Shown here piece by piece: positions 17,676-26,836 of a DNA stretch of 64,000 nucleotides (positions within the stretch are counted from its first letter, which is position 1; each line of letters starts with the position of its first letter). The position numbers and the translations under genes were made by a program. The notes beneath the pieces are model-generated. The model was not told the DNA's origin. It worked only from the letters and a program-made list of their open reading frames with translations, and did not search any database. This DNA comes from LD21 sp963715785. Its GTDB lineage: Bacteria; Bacteroidota; Bacteroidia; Bacteroidales; VadinHA17. The DNA lies in the NCBI GenBank assembly GCA_963715785.1, contig OY970276.1:2356001-2420000 (forward strand), given 5' to 3'.

Positions 17676-18149
17676 TCAGAATCGTATGGTATTTTCTTTT
17701 ACATAAATTCTTGAACCGCTGCCTGCAACGCCCCTGAAGCCCGAAGAAAATATGAGAGTATCATTATGTATTTTGAAATACTCTGCATATTTCTGTGAAT
17801 GGATACCTCCGGAATAAAATACAATACTGTCATAGCTATAAGTATTGCCTCCGCCAGATGGAGCGTAATTGCCATGGCCTACAGAGAATTTCCCGCTGAC
17901 AGACGGCATATCTTCAATTGTCGGGGCATACCAGATGTGTTTAAAAGAATAATCAGGATTCAATTCTATATATTCGTATTTATCAGAATTCATTGGAGTC
18001 AGCGGATTTGTTGTTCCGGGAGCAATATCATACCAGGTTGCGGCCCAGACCCATTTCCCGACCAGTTGTCCCGGACTTGAAAATTCAGTCTTTTTGCACG
18101 AACTAATTATCAAAAGCAAAAACAGAAGCAGCCTTGCACATTGTCTCAT
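17676..18149 (-). CDS. Lipocalin-like lipoprotein of unknown function
   Basis: This 157-residue protein has a lipoprotein signal (LLLFLLLIISSC, lipobox ISSC). The mature part is beta-rich: GQLVGKWVWAATWYD resembles the GxW start of lipocalin-like domains, and YEYIELNPDYSFKHIW resembles the strand after it. Such small lipoproteins are very common in Bacteroidota and have no assigned activity. It is convergent with the META-type lipoprotein gene. The upstream 278-base space includes a short coding-like remnant at 18231-18335. Confidence 0.6.
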   Translation of the reverse strand: MRQCARLLLFLLLIISSCKKTEFSSPGQLVGKWVWAATWYDIAPGTTNPLTPMNSDKYEYIELNPDYSFKHIWYAPTIEDMPSVSGKFSVGHGNYAPSGGGNTYSYDSIVFYSGGIHSQKYAEYFKIHNDTLIFSSGFRGVAGSGSRIYVKENTIRF

Positions 18150-18230
18150 TAAATGGTAATTTTAGTTCTATTCCAATGTTAGTTTAAAACTTATTGGTAA
18201 TCCGATTGCCTCTTATGACACCGTATATAG

Positions 18231-18335
18231 TTATCCCCGGTCATCATTTAAATCAATACCAACAATCATGCCAGAGTCGCCGTATTTTTGGAACGACTGA
18301 TCATTCTTTTCGCCCGATATGTAATAAGTTGTCAT
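18231..18335 (-). CDS. Candidate 34-residue ORF or gene remnant
   Basis: A leftward frame from ATG 18335 to TAA 18231-18233 encodes MTTYYISGEKNDQSFQK followed by a Gly/Asp-rich end (GMIVGIDLNDDRG). Composition and codon choice resemble coding sequence more than the AT-rich flanks do. It has no signal peptide. It could be a small protein or the remains of a larger gene. No family is recognised. Confidence 0.3.
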   Translation of the reverse strand: MTTYYISGEKNDQSFQKYGDSGMIVGIDLNDDRG

Positions 18336-18484
18336 AATCCATGCATATTATCAGATATTGATAAAAATTATAAAATAACTTTCTTTGGAAAAGGTAACAT
18401 TTGCCTGTTTTCTTAAATTAATCATTAATGAAGGTCAGTTTTGAATTCTATTCTTTTTATTTTTACATACTAAACCATATGATC

Positions 18485-19870
18485 ATGAAATTAATAGTAA
18501 AAAGAATCCTTCTGTTTGCAACGGCCTTATTCATATTTATTCAGATTTGTGAAGCAAATATTTCCCTGCCTGAAATATTCTCTGATAATATGGTGCTACA
18601 GCAAAAATCTGAAGTGATAATCTGGGGGTGGGCAAAGACGGGCGAAACAGTTAACCTTAAAGCCGATTGGATGGATAAAGAGCTCAGTTCAGTGGTTGGC
18701 CCCCAGGGCACATGGAGAATAACAATCAGTACTCCCGCAGCCGGCGGACCATATAATATAAGTATCAGGGGAAATAATGAGGTACTGCTTAAAAATGTGT
18801 TGATAGGGGAGGTCTGGTTATGTTCCGGGCAGTCAAACATGGAAATGTCAGCAGAATGGGGTATTGAAAATGGAGAGGAGGAAATAAAAAACGCAAACTA
18901 CCCTGAGATCCGTTTTTTTGCAGTCAATTCTGCAACTGCAATGTACCCCCAGGAGCATTTTTCTGGAAACTGGACTGCCTGCACTCCTGAAACAATGAAA
19001 ACATTCAGTGCAATTGGCTATTTTTTTGCACGAAAACTGAATAAAGATCTTGGAGTGCCGATCGGGATTATCAATTCAAGTTGGGGTGGTACACCGGCGG
19101 AATCGTGGATGCCTGAGGAGGCTATTCAGAAAGATTATTTTCTGAGTGAGGCTGCATCAAAACAAATACCCGTTCCGTGGGGACCTATTGAACCGGCAAG
19201 GATATATAATGCAATGATTTCACCGATGATCCCATTCAGGATTGCCGGTGTGTTATGGTATCAGGGTGAGGCCAATACCATTAATGGTTTTGCATACAAG
19301 GAAATGCTTTCTGCCCTCATTAAAAGCTGGCGAAGCAAATGGGGATACGATTTCCCGTTCTACTATGCCCAGATAGCGCCTTACAAATACGGGAAACCTT
19401 ACGAAGGGGTTATAGTGAGGGATGAGCAGAGAAGAGTACTTAACGTGCCAAATACTGGCATGGTAGTATTAAGTGACCTGTGCGACACCCTGAATATCCA
19501 CCCGAAAGATAAGCAGGATGCAGCTATTCGACTGGCAAACCTGGCACTTAACAGATTTTATAAATCGGCGGTGATTGAGGATTCGGGGCCATTATACAAA
19601 TCCATGACTATCGAAAAGGACAAAGCGATCATTTCTTTTGATCATAGCGAAGGTTTGCATTCAACCGGGAAGGAGATCACATATTTTGAAATTGCCGGTG
19701 CAGATAAGGTTTTCTATCCTGCAGAAGCCAAAATCAAAGGTCAGCAGGTAATTGTTCAGTCAAAGATGGTAAAGTTGCCCATTGCCGTCAGGTTTGCCTG
19801 GAGAAATACAGCAGTGCCAAATTTATTTAACGGAGCTGATTTACCGGCTTCGTGTTTTATTACACAATAG
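18485..19870 (+). CDS. Sialate O-acetylesterase-family carbohydrate esterase
   Basis: This exported esterase (~461 residues from ATG 18485) has a signal peptide (LIVKRILLFATALFIFIQI..). Other in-frame starts are 18479 and 18428; the later ones give the cleaner signal. The SGNH-type SASA domain (PF03629) is shown by LCSGQSNMEMS with the nucleophile Ser near residue 117, WGGTPAESW, GVLWYQGEAN and a C-terminal IHPKDKQDAA segment that supplies the His. The first ~95 residues form the beta-domain typical of the family (LPEIFSDNMVLQQ). It removes O-acetyl groups from sialic acid or from plant polysaccharides such as xylan. It is monocistronic; an unusual palindrome begins at its stop codon. Confidence 0.9.
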   Translation: MKLIVKRILLFATALFIFIQICEANISLPEIFSDNMVLQQKSEVIIWGWAKTGETVNLKADWMDKELSSVVGPQGTWRITISTPAAGGPYNISIRGNNEVLLKNVLIGEVWLCSGQSNMEMSAEWGIENGEEEIKNANYPEIRFFAVNSATAMYPQEHFSGNWTACTPETMKTFSAIGYFFARKLNKDLGVPIGIINSSWGGTPAESWMPEEAIQKDYFLSEAASKQIPVPWGPIEPARIYNAMISPMIPFRIAGVLWYQGEANTINGFAYKEMLSALIKSWRSKWGYDFPFYYAQIAPYKYGKPYEGVIVRDEQRRVLNVPNTGMVVLSDLCDTLNIHPKDKQDAAIRLANLALNRFYKSAVIEDSGPLYKSMTIEKDKAIISFDHSEGLHSTGKEITYFEIAGADKVFYPAEAKIKGQQVIVQSKMVKLPIAVRFAWRNTAVPNLFNGADLPASCFITQ

Positions 19871-20030
19871 TGGATTCGTTCGGGATGACACGTTTTTTGA
19901 GTGTATTGGGGAAGGAAGCAGCGGCGATTCAAGAAAAATTGCAATAAAAAAGATGAAAAAATCATCTGAATCGCCGCTGCTTCCTTCCCCATATTCCCCT
20001 TTAACCCATTGTCATCCCGAGCGAATCCAC
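19870..20030 (+). repeat. 161-bp nested palindromic element
   Basis: Two inverted repeats are nested around one centre. Outer arms of 21 bases (19870-19890 and 20010-20030) match with a single mismatch that would be a G-U pair. Inner arms of 24 bases (19908-19931 and 19967-19990) match perfectly. A third small hairpin, AGATGA-AAAAA-TCATCT, lies in the loop (19951-19967). The left arm starts on the last base of the upstream stop codon. It could be a bidirectional terminator, a miniature mobile element or a dispersed palindromic repeat. It codes for nothing. Confidence 0.85.
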
Positions 20031-20093
20031 CCTGCTCATTTCCAGATATTTTAGGGAGTTAGGTGGATGAGTCGAGGGATCTCCCAGGATTAA
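20010..20093 (+). repeat. Split 'GTCATCCCGAGCG...GTCGAGGGATCTC' intergenic repeat
   Basis: TGTCATCCCGAGCGAA (from 20010) and GAGTCGAGGGATCTCC (from about 20069) look like the two ends of a short dispersed intergenic repeat seen in many Bacteroidota genomes. Here they are separated by about 45 bases that are themselves bounded by TCCACC and GGTGGA. The 590-base space between the esterase and the protease holds this, the larger palindrome to its left, the hairpins at 20308-20344, and otherwise no gene. Confidence 0.45.
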
Positions 20094-20307
20094 TCAAATT
20101 TTCGAAACTTGTTTATTACAATTCCGAATCTTTTCTTTTGAAGGTTTATCTTATCTCATTTAACAAAATGGACTATTCCTATGTGATGATCTGAAGATTT
20201 AAAACTTTTACTTTTCTAAAGGATTTCGAGATGATGAAATCAAGGAATCAACCACCCCGGCCGGTAGCAGAATTTATATCATAACTAGAATGCGTGTCCG
20301 GCCACCC

Positions 20308-20344
20308 CTCCTTCAAAAGGAGAGCCTGCCCCGCTTCGGTGGGG
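20308..20344 (+). repeat. Two adjacent hairpins (dispersed repeat/terminator-like)
   Basis: CTCCTT-CAA-AAGGAG (20308-20322) is followed by CCCCGC-TTCG-GTGGGG (20329-20344), the second with a stable UUCG tetraloop and one G-U pair. The pair resembles the 'CCTCCTTCAAAAGGAGG...' intergenic repeat common in this phylum. It lies 118 bases beyond the protease stop, so it could act in termination from either side, but neither hairpin has a good T-run. Confidence 0.55.
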
Positions 20345-20461
20345 GAAATGTATCTGCATTATCTTCAATACATTACCACTCTGTTTCTTACTAACCTCTC
20401 ACCATATTTTACTATATTCAAATCCTTAGGTGACGGCCTTGACGGTTTGGGGGCAATTATA

Positions 20462-23400
20462 CTATTTGTCCTTATAATCGAACGCTTTTATCGGGTATTT
20501 AGGTACTGGCGGAATGATAACAGGCTGTTCTTTATTAAGTTTGATAAGGTATTGTACAGCAGCATCCAGCTGGGAATCTTTCCCTTTAAAGCTTTCGTAT
20601 GGTCCATTATCGACCCTGATGTCGGGTTCAACACCCCAGCCCTCGATGAGCCACTCTCCGTTCGGGGAGTAAACACCTGTTTCAGCTGCCGTGGCTATTC
20701 CGTTATCCACTAGTCTGTTTCCTGATGAAAGCCATATTTCACCTCCCCAGGTCCTGAGCCCTATCAGCTTACCGAGTCCCAGTCTTCGGAAACCCTCTGA
20801 GAAGGCTTCCCCATCGGATGCTGTATGCTCATCCATCAGCACAACAACATGACCGGTAAAGGCATATTGCATGTTCGGAGTTGCCTTTCCAACCCTTGGA
20901 GCCCAGTAAAACCAGGCTTTTCGCATCAGCTTTTCAAGAAGCCAGCTGTCAATATTACCGCCGCGGTTATGTCTCACATCAATAATAAGCCCTTCTTTCC
21001 CTATGTTCGGGTAGAAATTCTTTACAAAATCGTCGTAATCGCTTCCACCCATTGCTCTCAGATGAAGATATCCGATTTTATTCTCTGATATTGTATCCAC
21101 TTTAAGCCTCCGGGTATATTCCCATTCGCTGTAGCGCAGACCTGCAAAGGCTCCTGCACTTAATGGCTTTACTATTTCGTCATAAGTAACACCGCCGGTT
21201 GTTTTTAATTTTAGCCTTACCTGCATATCAGCTTTATTCTCAAGAAGCGCATTTATATCAGCCAGACCTGATGTGCTGATGCCGTTCACTTCAGTGATAA
21301 TATCGCCTTCCTTTATCTTAACGTCAGGCTTGGCAAGCGGTGAAAGATCATCCGGGTAGTCGGGATCAGATTTATAGATATGTTCAATTACTAATCCATC
21401 GTGGTTACTGGAAGGAACAGTTATGGCGCCAAGATACCCGTTGGAGATCTTATCTTCGGCAATACGCTTGTCCCCTCCGTAAACGAACATGTGCAATGCT
21501 GATAGTTCCGATATCATTCGCGCAAGCAGATCATCGAGCTCATAACGATCGGTTACCCGGTCAACGAGCGGGGAATATTGATCATATACTCCCTGCCAGT
21601 TTACTCCATGCATATTTTTATCATAAAAATAGTCGCGCTCCATGCGCCATGCATCCTTGAACATCTGTTTCCAGTCTTCAATGGGATCAATAGTGAAAGC
21701 CCATTTGGTGAGGTCAACGCTATTCTTTTTAATATCCGGTTTTGTACCATCGGCGTTAAGAACGACAATACCATTTTTATCTCTTATCAGGATTTTCTTT
21801 CCGTCACCCGATAATTTGAAAAGATTTACAGGCGATGCAATGTTAACAGGTTCATTGTTTTTTTTGTTTGTAAGTTTCAATGCGCTGAGATTAACAGTAT
21901 TATCTTCAGAATTATATTCCGACCAGTAGATCCAGTCATTATTAAGTTCAAAGTTTACTACGTTGGCAGCTTTCATTGGTACCATGAAGAGCCTGGAGCC
22001 GGCATTGGCAAGATCATATTCAGGTCCGCTTTTAATTTTTGATTTGCCGGTCTTTTTCTTATCAATGATCTTTGCGGTTTTTGAAGTGTCGGATTTAGCT
22101 GATCCAAGCTCAGTGGCTTCGCGGAAAGGGAAGTCAGCAGCTTCACTCAGAGCAAGAGCATATATTTTTGCTGTCTTGTTGTAATATGGCTCGGGCTGTC
22201 TGTTTCCCCAGGGACTTTTTACAATAGTTGCCAGGGTGCGCTCCGATATAAAATAGAGCCATTTACCATCCCTGCTGAATTTGGGCATATAATCTTCCTG
22301 CCTGCCTGTGGTGACCTGGTAAGATTTGGCAGCCATTACGTCGTAAATCGTTATGAATCCTGTCTGGCTTATTGTTCTGTCGGTAAATGCCACAAGACGG
22401 CTGTCGGGCGACCATGCAAAAGGTGCAGAAAATCCAAAGTCGTTGCTTGCAATCAGTTTTGATATGTCTGTTGCTTTAGAATACAACATCAGCCGGTTAT
22501 CCTTTTCATTATAAATGATGTAGTTTCCATCCGGAGAAGGTAAAAAATCTTCGATGAAATTCTTTGAGTCAGAAGTTATCTTAGAAGGTGCATTAAAACC
22601 ATAATTATCGGTTTTCCAGATCTCAAACTCGCCCGATTCATCCGACAGCATCATAAGTTCATTTGAGGGATTGACGTAGATTGCATCCCTATAACGGATA
22701 CCATATTTTCTGGTTACTTCCGACCATCTGTCGCCTTCGGTGGGAACCGAAAATATCCGTCCTCGCGAGGTCAAAACAACCTGATCACCCTTGTATGACA
22801 GATCTAATGAAGTAATTTTTGATTTAGGATCGCTGATCCACTGAACCCTCCTCTGATCAAAATCAGAGTTAAGCGTAATATCCAGTTTGGAAGATTTATC
22901 TGAGGCTATATCATAGAGCATTATATCCGCGCCGTTTTGACAAACAATCTTACCATCCCAGAGGTCAGCATCAGCGAGATCCCATCTCTTTACCATGGTA
23001 TGCTGTTTCAGGTCGGTCCCTTCGGTATTCATCGACCAGATATTCATTGTCCCGTCGCGGTCGCTCAGGAAATAGACCCTGCCATTATAGTACATAGGAT
23101 CTTTGCTCGTGCCAGGATAATCAGCAGTCAGCGGTTTTGCTTCTGCTGATCCGTCAAATTTCCAAAGAGATTGAGCCGTTCCTCCTTTATAACGCTTTGT
23201 ATGGCTGCCCTGGTCGCGCAGACGAGTGAAGAAAAGTATACCGTCAGGTGAATAAGTTCCCTGGTCAGCCTGAGAAAGAGGGATAAGATCTGAAGTAAGG
23301 CTTACCGGATCTATCTTTACAAGTTGTGCATTGGGGAGTGTTGAATGGCTGAGCGTTGAATAAAGGATCTTTCCGTCTGAGGTCCATTGATAAACTATTG

Positions 23401-23728
23401 GACTTCCTTCTTCATAGGTAAGCCGCTTTGGCGTTCCTCCTTCCATTGGCATGACATAAACCTCTGAAGGACCTTCATACTGGCCTACAAATGCGATCCA
23501 CAACCCATCAGGTGAGATACTCGGATATGATTCCACACCATGATTGGTGGTGAGTCTTTTTGATTCATTTGTTGTGAGATTGAATTTCCAGAGATCACCC
23601 TCGGCAGTAAATACAACACTGCTGCCATGAATGGCAGGATATCTGTAATAGCCTTTCTGCTGAGCTGAAATATTTTGCACAGCTATCATAAGAAGACTTA
23701 TGATCAATAAAGATTTAACTGTTCTCAT
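20462..23728 (-). CDS. Tricorn-type S41 protease
   Basis: This 1088-residue periplasmic protease resembles archaeal tricorn. A signal peptide (MIAVQNISAQQ) is followed by WD40/PD40 propeller repeats over roughly residues 30-560 (SYPSISPDGLWIAFVG, FAWSPDSRLVAFTDR, MPKFSRDGKWLYFIS). A linker rich in Lys/Ser/Thr follows (about 565-600). The C-terminal half has the C1 helical domain (EDWKQMFKDAWRMERDYFYD), a PDZ domain (~770-850) and the S41 peptidase core with the nucleophile Ser near 967 in DEHTASDGEAFSEGF. Tricorn proteins degrade peptides to short products; in Bacteroidota the exported forms probably digest periplasmic peptides. Length is normal for the family. It may be co-transcribed with the upstream yqeY-like gene (37-base gap). 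Confidence 0.92.
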   Translation of the reverse strand: MRTVKSLLIISLLMIAVQNISAQQKGYYRYPAIHGSSVVFTAEGDLWKFNLTTNESKRLTTNHGVESYPSISPDGLWIAFVGQYEGPSEVYVMPMEGGTPKRLTYEEGSPIVYQWTSDGKILYSTLSHSTLPNAQLVKIDPVSLTSDLIPLSQADQGTYSPDGILFFTRLRDQGSHTKRYKGGTAQSLWKFDGSAEAKPLTADYPGTSKDPMYYNGRVYFLSDRDGTMNIWSMNTEGTDLKQHTMVKRWDLADADLWDGKIVCQNGADIMLYDIASDKSSKLDITLNSDFDQRRVQWISDPKSKITSLDLSYKGDQVVLTSRGRIFSVPTEGDRWSEVTRKYGIRYRDAIYVNPSNELMMLSDESGEFEIWKTDNYGFNAPSKITSDSKNFIEDFLPSPDGNYIIYNEKDNRLMLYSKATDISKLIASNDFGFSAPFAWSPDSRLVAFTDRTISQTGFITIYDVMAAKSYQVTTGRQEDYMPKFSRDGKWLYFISERTLATIVKSPWGNRQPEPYYNKTAKIYALALSEAADFPFREATELGSAKSDTSKTAKIIDKKKTGKSKIKSGPEYDLANAGSRLFMVPMKAANVVNFELNNDWIYWSEYNSEDNTVNLSALKLTNKKNNEPVNIASPVNLFKLSGDGKKILIRDKNGIVVLNADGTKPDIKKNSVDLTKWAFTIDPIEDWKQMFKDAWRMERDYFYDKNMHGVNWQGVYDQYSPLVDRVTDRYELDDLLARMISELSALHMFVYGGDKRIAEDKISNGYLGAITVPSSNHDGLVIEHIYKSDPDYPDDLSPLAKPDVKIKEGDIITEVNGISTSGLADINALLENKADMQVRLKLKTTGGVTYDEIVKPLSAGAFAGLRYSEWEYTRRLKVDTISENKIGYLHLRAMGGSDYDDFVKNFYPNIGKEGLIIDVRHNRGGNIDSWLLEKLMRKAWFYWAPRVGKATPNMQYAFTGHVVVLMDEHTASDGEAFSEGFRRLGLGKLIGLRTWGGEIWLSSGNRLVDNGIATAAETGVYSPNGEWLIEGWGVEPDIRVDNGPYESFKGKDSQLDAAVQYLIKLNKEQPVIIPPVPKYPIKAFDYKDK

Positions 23729-23765
23729 GTGTAAGGATAGTAGTTTTTACTTTTAAATTTATTTT

Positions 23766-24215
23766 TTATCCAAGCAGCTGCCTTACCTTGGCGGAGATCT
23801 CTTTGCCATCAGCTTTACCTGCGAGCTCCTTTGTTGCGACCCCCATGACCTTCCCCATATCGGCTGGCGATTTTGCACCCAACCGTTCAATGATCCCCTT
23901 AATGATATTCAATAATTCTTCATCGCTCATTCTTGCTGGCAGGTATTTTTCAAGGACATCTGCTTCAATAACTTCTTTCTCATACAGATCCATTCGGTTC
24001 TGTTCCTTATAAATGGCGGCAGATTCCCTTCTCTGTTTTACCAGTTTCTGAATTATCTTTAATTCCTCTTCAGCAGTCAGAACAGTATCGCCGCTTTTCT
24101 CTGTTCTGGCAAGTGTAAACGCTGTTTTGGCGGCCCTGATGGCTTCAAGGACAACTTTATCTTTCGCTTTCATTGCGGCAATAAGATCGCTGGCAATTTT
24201 CTCGGTAAGTGACAT
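23766..24215 (-). CDS. GatB/YqeY-domain protein
   Basis: This 149-residue all-helical protein is the stand-alone YqeY family, homologous to the tail of the GatB amidotransferase subunit. Signatures include the N-terminal SLTEKIASDLIAAMKAKD, the middle KIIQKLVKQRRESAAIY and the C-terminal DMGKVMGVATKELAGKADG. The tail domain binds tRNA in GatB, but the role of the free protein is not established. It lies 37 bases upstream of the tricorn gene on the same strand. Confidence 0.92.
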   Translation of the reverse strand: MSLTEKIASDLIAAMKAKDKVVLEAIRAAKTAFTLARTEKSGDTVLTAEEELKIIQKLVKQRRESAAIYKEQNRMDLYEKEVIEADVLEKYLPARMSDEELLNIIKGIIERLGAKSPADMGKVMGVATKELAGKADGKEISAKVRQLLG

Positions 24216-24418
24216 AGCTCAAATATTATTTTTTAATTAAGAATTATTACTGTCTGACTTAAAGTATGAGATATCTCGCGAAGAATCTCATAATATAAAG
24301 ATACAAGATCCAAAGCATAAGAAAAAAGGAACTGAATGAATTTTAATGTTATGCCACAGAAAGGGTTTTCTTAAACATTAATTTAATTTTGATGTTCTCT
24401 TTTTAAAAAAAACAGAAA

Positions 24419-25423
24419 ATGAATATTCCCGAAACGATGCAGGCCGTTCATCTCGAAAAACCGGGAGGCCCATTAGTAACCAAAACAGTGAAGGTTCCCC
24501 ATCCCGGTAAAGGAGAGGTCCTTGTAAAAATGGCAGCCAGCCCAGTTAATCCATCGGATCTCCAGCGGATCAGGAATGTCACGGATGTTCTGGATATACC
24601 CGCTTTCATACCCGGATTGGAAGGAAGTGGCACTGTAGTGAGTGCTGGTAAGGGTCTGTTACCGGGGCTATGGCTCCACAAAAGGGTCGCCTGCTCCGCA
24701 GTCAGTCCAGCCAGCGGTACATGGGCTGAGTATATGGTCACCTCTGCTTCATATTGTTTCCCTATTCCGGAGACAATTTCGGACGAACAGGGTTCAATGT
24801 TATTGGTAAATCCAATGACTGCTGTCGCGTTCTTCGATATAATTTTAAATGAGAAGCATAAAGCAATAGTAAATACTGCAGCTGCAGGTGCGCTGGGAGG
24901 CATGATAAGGCTGCTGGGTGCTAAGCACCATGTTTCAGTGATCAATGTTGTAAGAAATGAGTCTCAGGTCAGGATGCTCAGAGAAGCAGGGGCAAAATTT
25001 GTTCTAAACAGCAGCGACAAAGGATTCAAAGATGACCTGAAAATGTTGTCTCACGAATTAAATGCAACTCTCGGCCTCGATCCTGTAAATGGAAGCTATA
25101 CCCAGGTTCTCCTTGAAGCACTGCCATACGGTGGCATCGTTATTGTTTATGGCAATCTTGCCGGAACTGAAGAAGGTACTACTCTGAGACCATTAGTTCT
25201 TGATAACAAAAAACTGCATGGTTTTTATCTCGGTAACTGGATGAAAGATAAAGGCATGATTAAGACTGTCCGCAACTTAATGAAGGTAAAACAACTTCTG
25301 AAAAGCGATATAAGGATTACGGTGCAAAACAGGTTTCCCCTTGATAAAGCACAGCTCGCAATTGATACTTATCTGAGTAATATGACAAATGGGAAAGTTT
25401 TGCTTATTCCCGGTTCAAGTTAG
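24419..25423 (+). CDS. MDR-family zinc-independent quinone/enoyl reductase-like dehydrogenase
   Basis: This 334-residue medium-chain dehydrogenase/reductase probably reduces an activated C=C or a quinone with NAD(P)H. The N-terminal GroES-like domain is seen in HPGKGEVLVKMAASPVNPSDLQ and GLEGSGTVVSAG. The Rossmann domain has AAAGALGGMIRLLGAKH where the family has the glycine-rich cofactor loop. The catalytic-zinc Cys/His set of true alcohol dehydrogenases is absent (no GHE motif), which places it with quinone or enoyl reductases. It stands alone, and the substrate cannot be inferred from context. Confidence 0.8.
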   Translation: MNIPETMQAVHLEKPGGPLVTKTVKVPHPGKGEVLVKMAASPVNPSDLQRIRNVTDVLDIPAFIPGLEGSGTVVSAGKGLLPGLWLHKRVACSAVSPASGTWAEYMVTSASYCFPIPETISDEQGSMLLVNPMTAVAFFDIILNEKHKAIVNTAAAGALGGMIRLLGAKHHVSVINVVRNESQVRMLREAGAKFVLNSSDKGFKDDLKMLSHELNATLGLDPVNGSYTQVLLEALPYGGIVIVYGNLAGTEEGTTLRPLVLDNKKLHGFYLGNWMKDKGMIKTVRNLMKVKQLLKSDIRITVQNRFPLDKAQLAIDTYLSNMTNGKVLLIPGSS

Positions 25424-25761
25424 TTTAAGGTAATCATCCATCCATTTCTTTTCAGGGAATCTCCCGAAACGGATTTGAAATTGTCAGTAAAGATTCCGCT
25501 TCTGTTTTTAAGAGTCAGATGGCCGGATTGAGTTTTATCCGACAATTGGAACAAAATACCAGTTCTGACGAACAGGGAAATTGCTTAAGTGTCATTTCAA
25601 AATTCCTTATCGAAAAATGACTGCCCTGTTGAATTTTATCTTTCAAATAATTAACTTGGGTGACTTATTAATAGTGTATACCGGAGCTCAGACATATATA
25701 ATTTCTAAGCCACAAGGTTTTAAACTGTAAGAAATTCATCCAGACCTAACATAATAAATCC

Positions 25762-25768
25762 GGAGGAG
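25762..25768 (+). promoter_or_regulatory. Strong Shine-Dalgarno site, unusual for this window
   Basis: GGAGGAG at 25762-25768 lies 5 bases before the ATG at 25774 and is a near-perfect Shine-Dalgarno sequence. Most genes in the window have none, as is usual for Bacteroidota. The 350-base space from 25424 to here holds no gene I can support, only AT-rich sequence that presumably includes the promoter. Confidence 0.6.
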
Positions 25769-25773
25769 CAAAC

Positions 25774-26799
25774 ATGAAAAAAACTCATTCATTGAACCGC
25801 AGACAGTTTGTAGCAACCACCCTGACCGCTTCAGCTGGTATTGCCACAGGTATCAATGCTTTATCATTCAGCGATCAAAAGAAAAAATCTGACTTAAAGA
25901 TCGGGTTATACAGCATCACATTTCTGGGGGTATGGTACCAGGGGGCTGCATTGCAACTTGAAGAAATGATTAAAAAAGCCAAAGAATTTGGCTATGCTGG
26001 AATTGAGATAGATGGGAAACGTCCTCATGGCAACCCGCTTGACTGGCCCACCCAGAGATGTAAAGACCTTAAAAAGGTGGCCGACGCGACAGGGATAGAA
26101 ATATACGGGGTAGCTGCCAACAATGATCTGAGCAGCCCAATGCCCGAGTTCAGGGAATGTCAGGTAATGTATATTAAGAACCTCATTAGGATGACATCTG
26201 ATCTTGGTGCCAAGACATTGCGCCTCTTCATGGGTTGGCCCGGAGTCACTCTGCATCCCCAGCTGGCACAATATGATATTGCAAAGGATATCTGGAATTA
26301 TACGCATGCCAGATTTACTGAGGAGCAAACCTGGTCGTGGGTACGTGAGGGATTGAAAGAATGTTCAAAATATGCTGCTGATGCAGGTGTATTACTGGCA
26401 CTTCAGAATCATAAACCTGTTGTTAAGGATTATCCCGACGTACTGCGGATGGTTGATGAAGTTGGGTCCCCGAGCCTGAAAGTATCTCTCGACGTTCCTA
26501 TTATGGATGACAAGAGCCCTGAGAACATTCATAAGGCAGCCCGGGCTGTCGGAAATCTGCAGGTATTATCCCATTTCGGAGGTGAATATGAGAGAGGTAA
26601 AGACGGGAAGGTAATCGGAGAGGACTATTATCGTCATTTTGTTAAGGCAATGAAAGAAATTGGTTATTCCGGTTATATGAGTTATGAATTATGTCATCCC
26701 CTGCCTGTTGTAAATGGTAAGACAGTTGGTGTGGAATTTGCAGAGAAAAATGCAAAACTGGCCGCTGAATTCATGAAAGGAATAATTGCAGAAGCATAA
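25774..26799 (+). CDS. Tat-exported sugar phosphate isomerase/epimerase-like TIM barrel
   Basis: This 341-residue protein is of the AP-endonuclease-2/xylose-isomerase-like TIM barrel family (PF01261). The N-terminus is a twin-arginine signal (NRRQFVATTLTASAGIATG), so it is exported folded. Barrel landmarks: LKIGLYSITFLG (strand 1), GYAGIEIDGKRP (strand 2 with the metal-ligand Glu/Asp), LLALQNHKPV (QNH with a likely ligand), LKVSLDVPIM, VLSHFGGEYE and YMSYELCHPL (late Glu). These isomerise or epimerise sugars or inositols in other systems. It precedes a carboxylesterase gene by 37 bases, suggesting a two-gene carbohydrate-related operon. Confidence 0.85.
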   Translation: MKKTHSLNRRQFVATTLTASAGIATGINALSFSDQKKKSDLKIGLYSITFLGVWYQGAALQLEEMIKKAKEFGYAGIEIDGKRPHGNPLDWPTQRCKDLKKVADATGIEIYGVAANNDLSSPMPEFRECQVMYIKNLIRMTSDLGAKTLRLFMGWPGVTLHPQLAQYDIAKDIWNYTHARFTEEQTWSWVREGLKECSKYAADAGVLLALQNHKPVVKDYPDVLRMVDEVGSPSLKVSLDVPIMDDKSPENIHKAARAVGNLQVLSHFGGEYERGKDGKVIGEDYYRHFVKAMKEIGYSGYMSYELCHPLPVVNGKTVGVEFAEKNAKLAAEFMKGIIAEA

Positions 26800-26836
26800 T
26801 GCCCTCCTAAGCATATCATTATTAAAAAATATCAAT

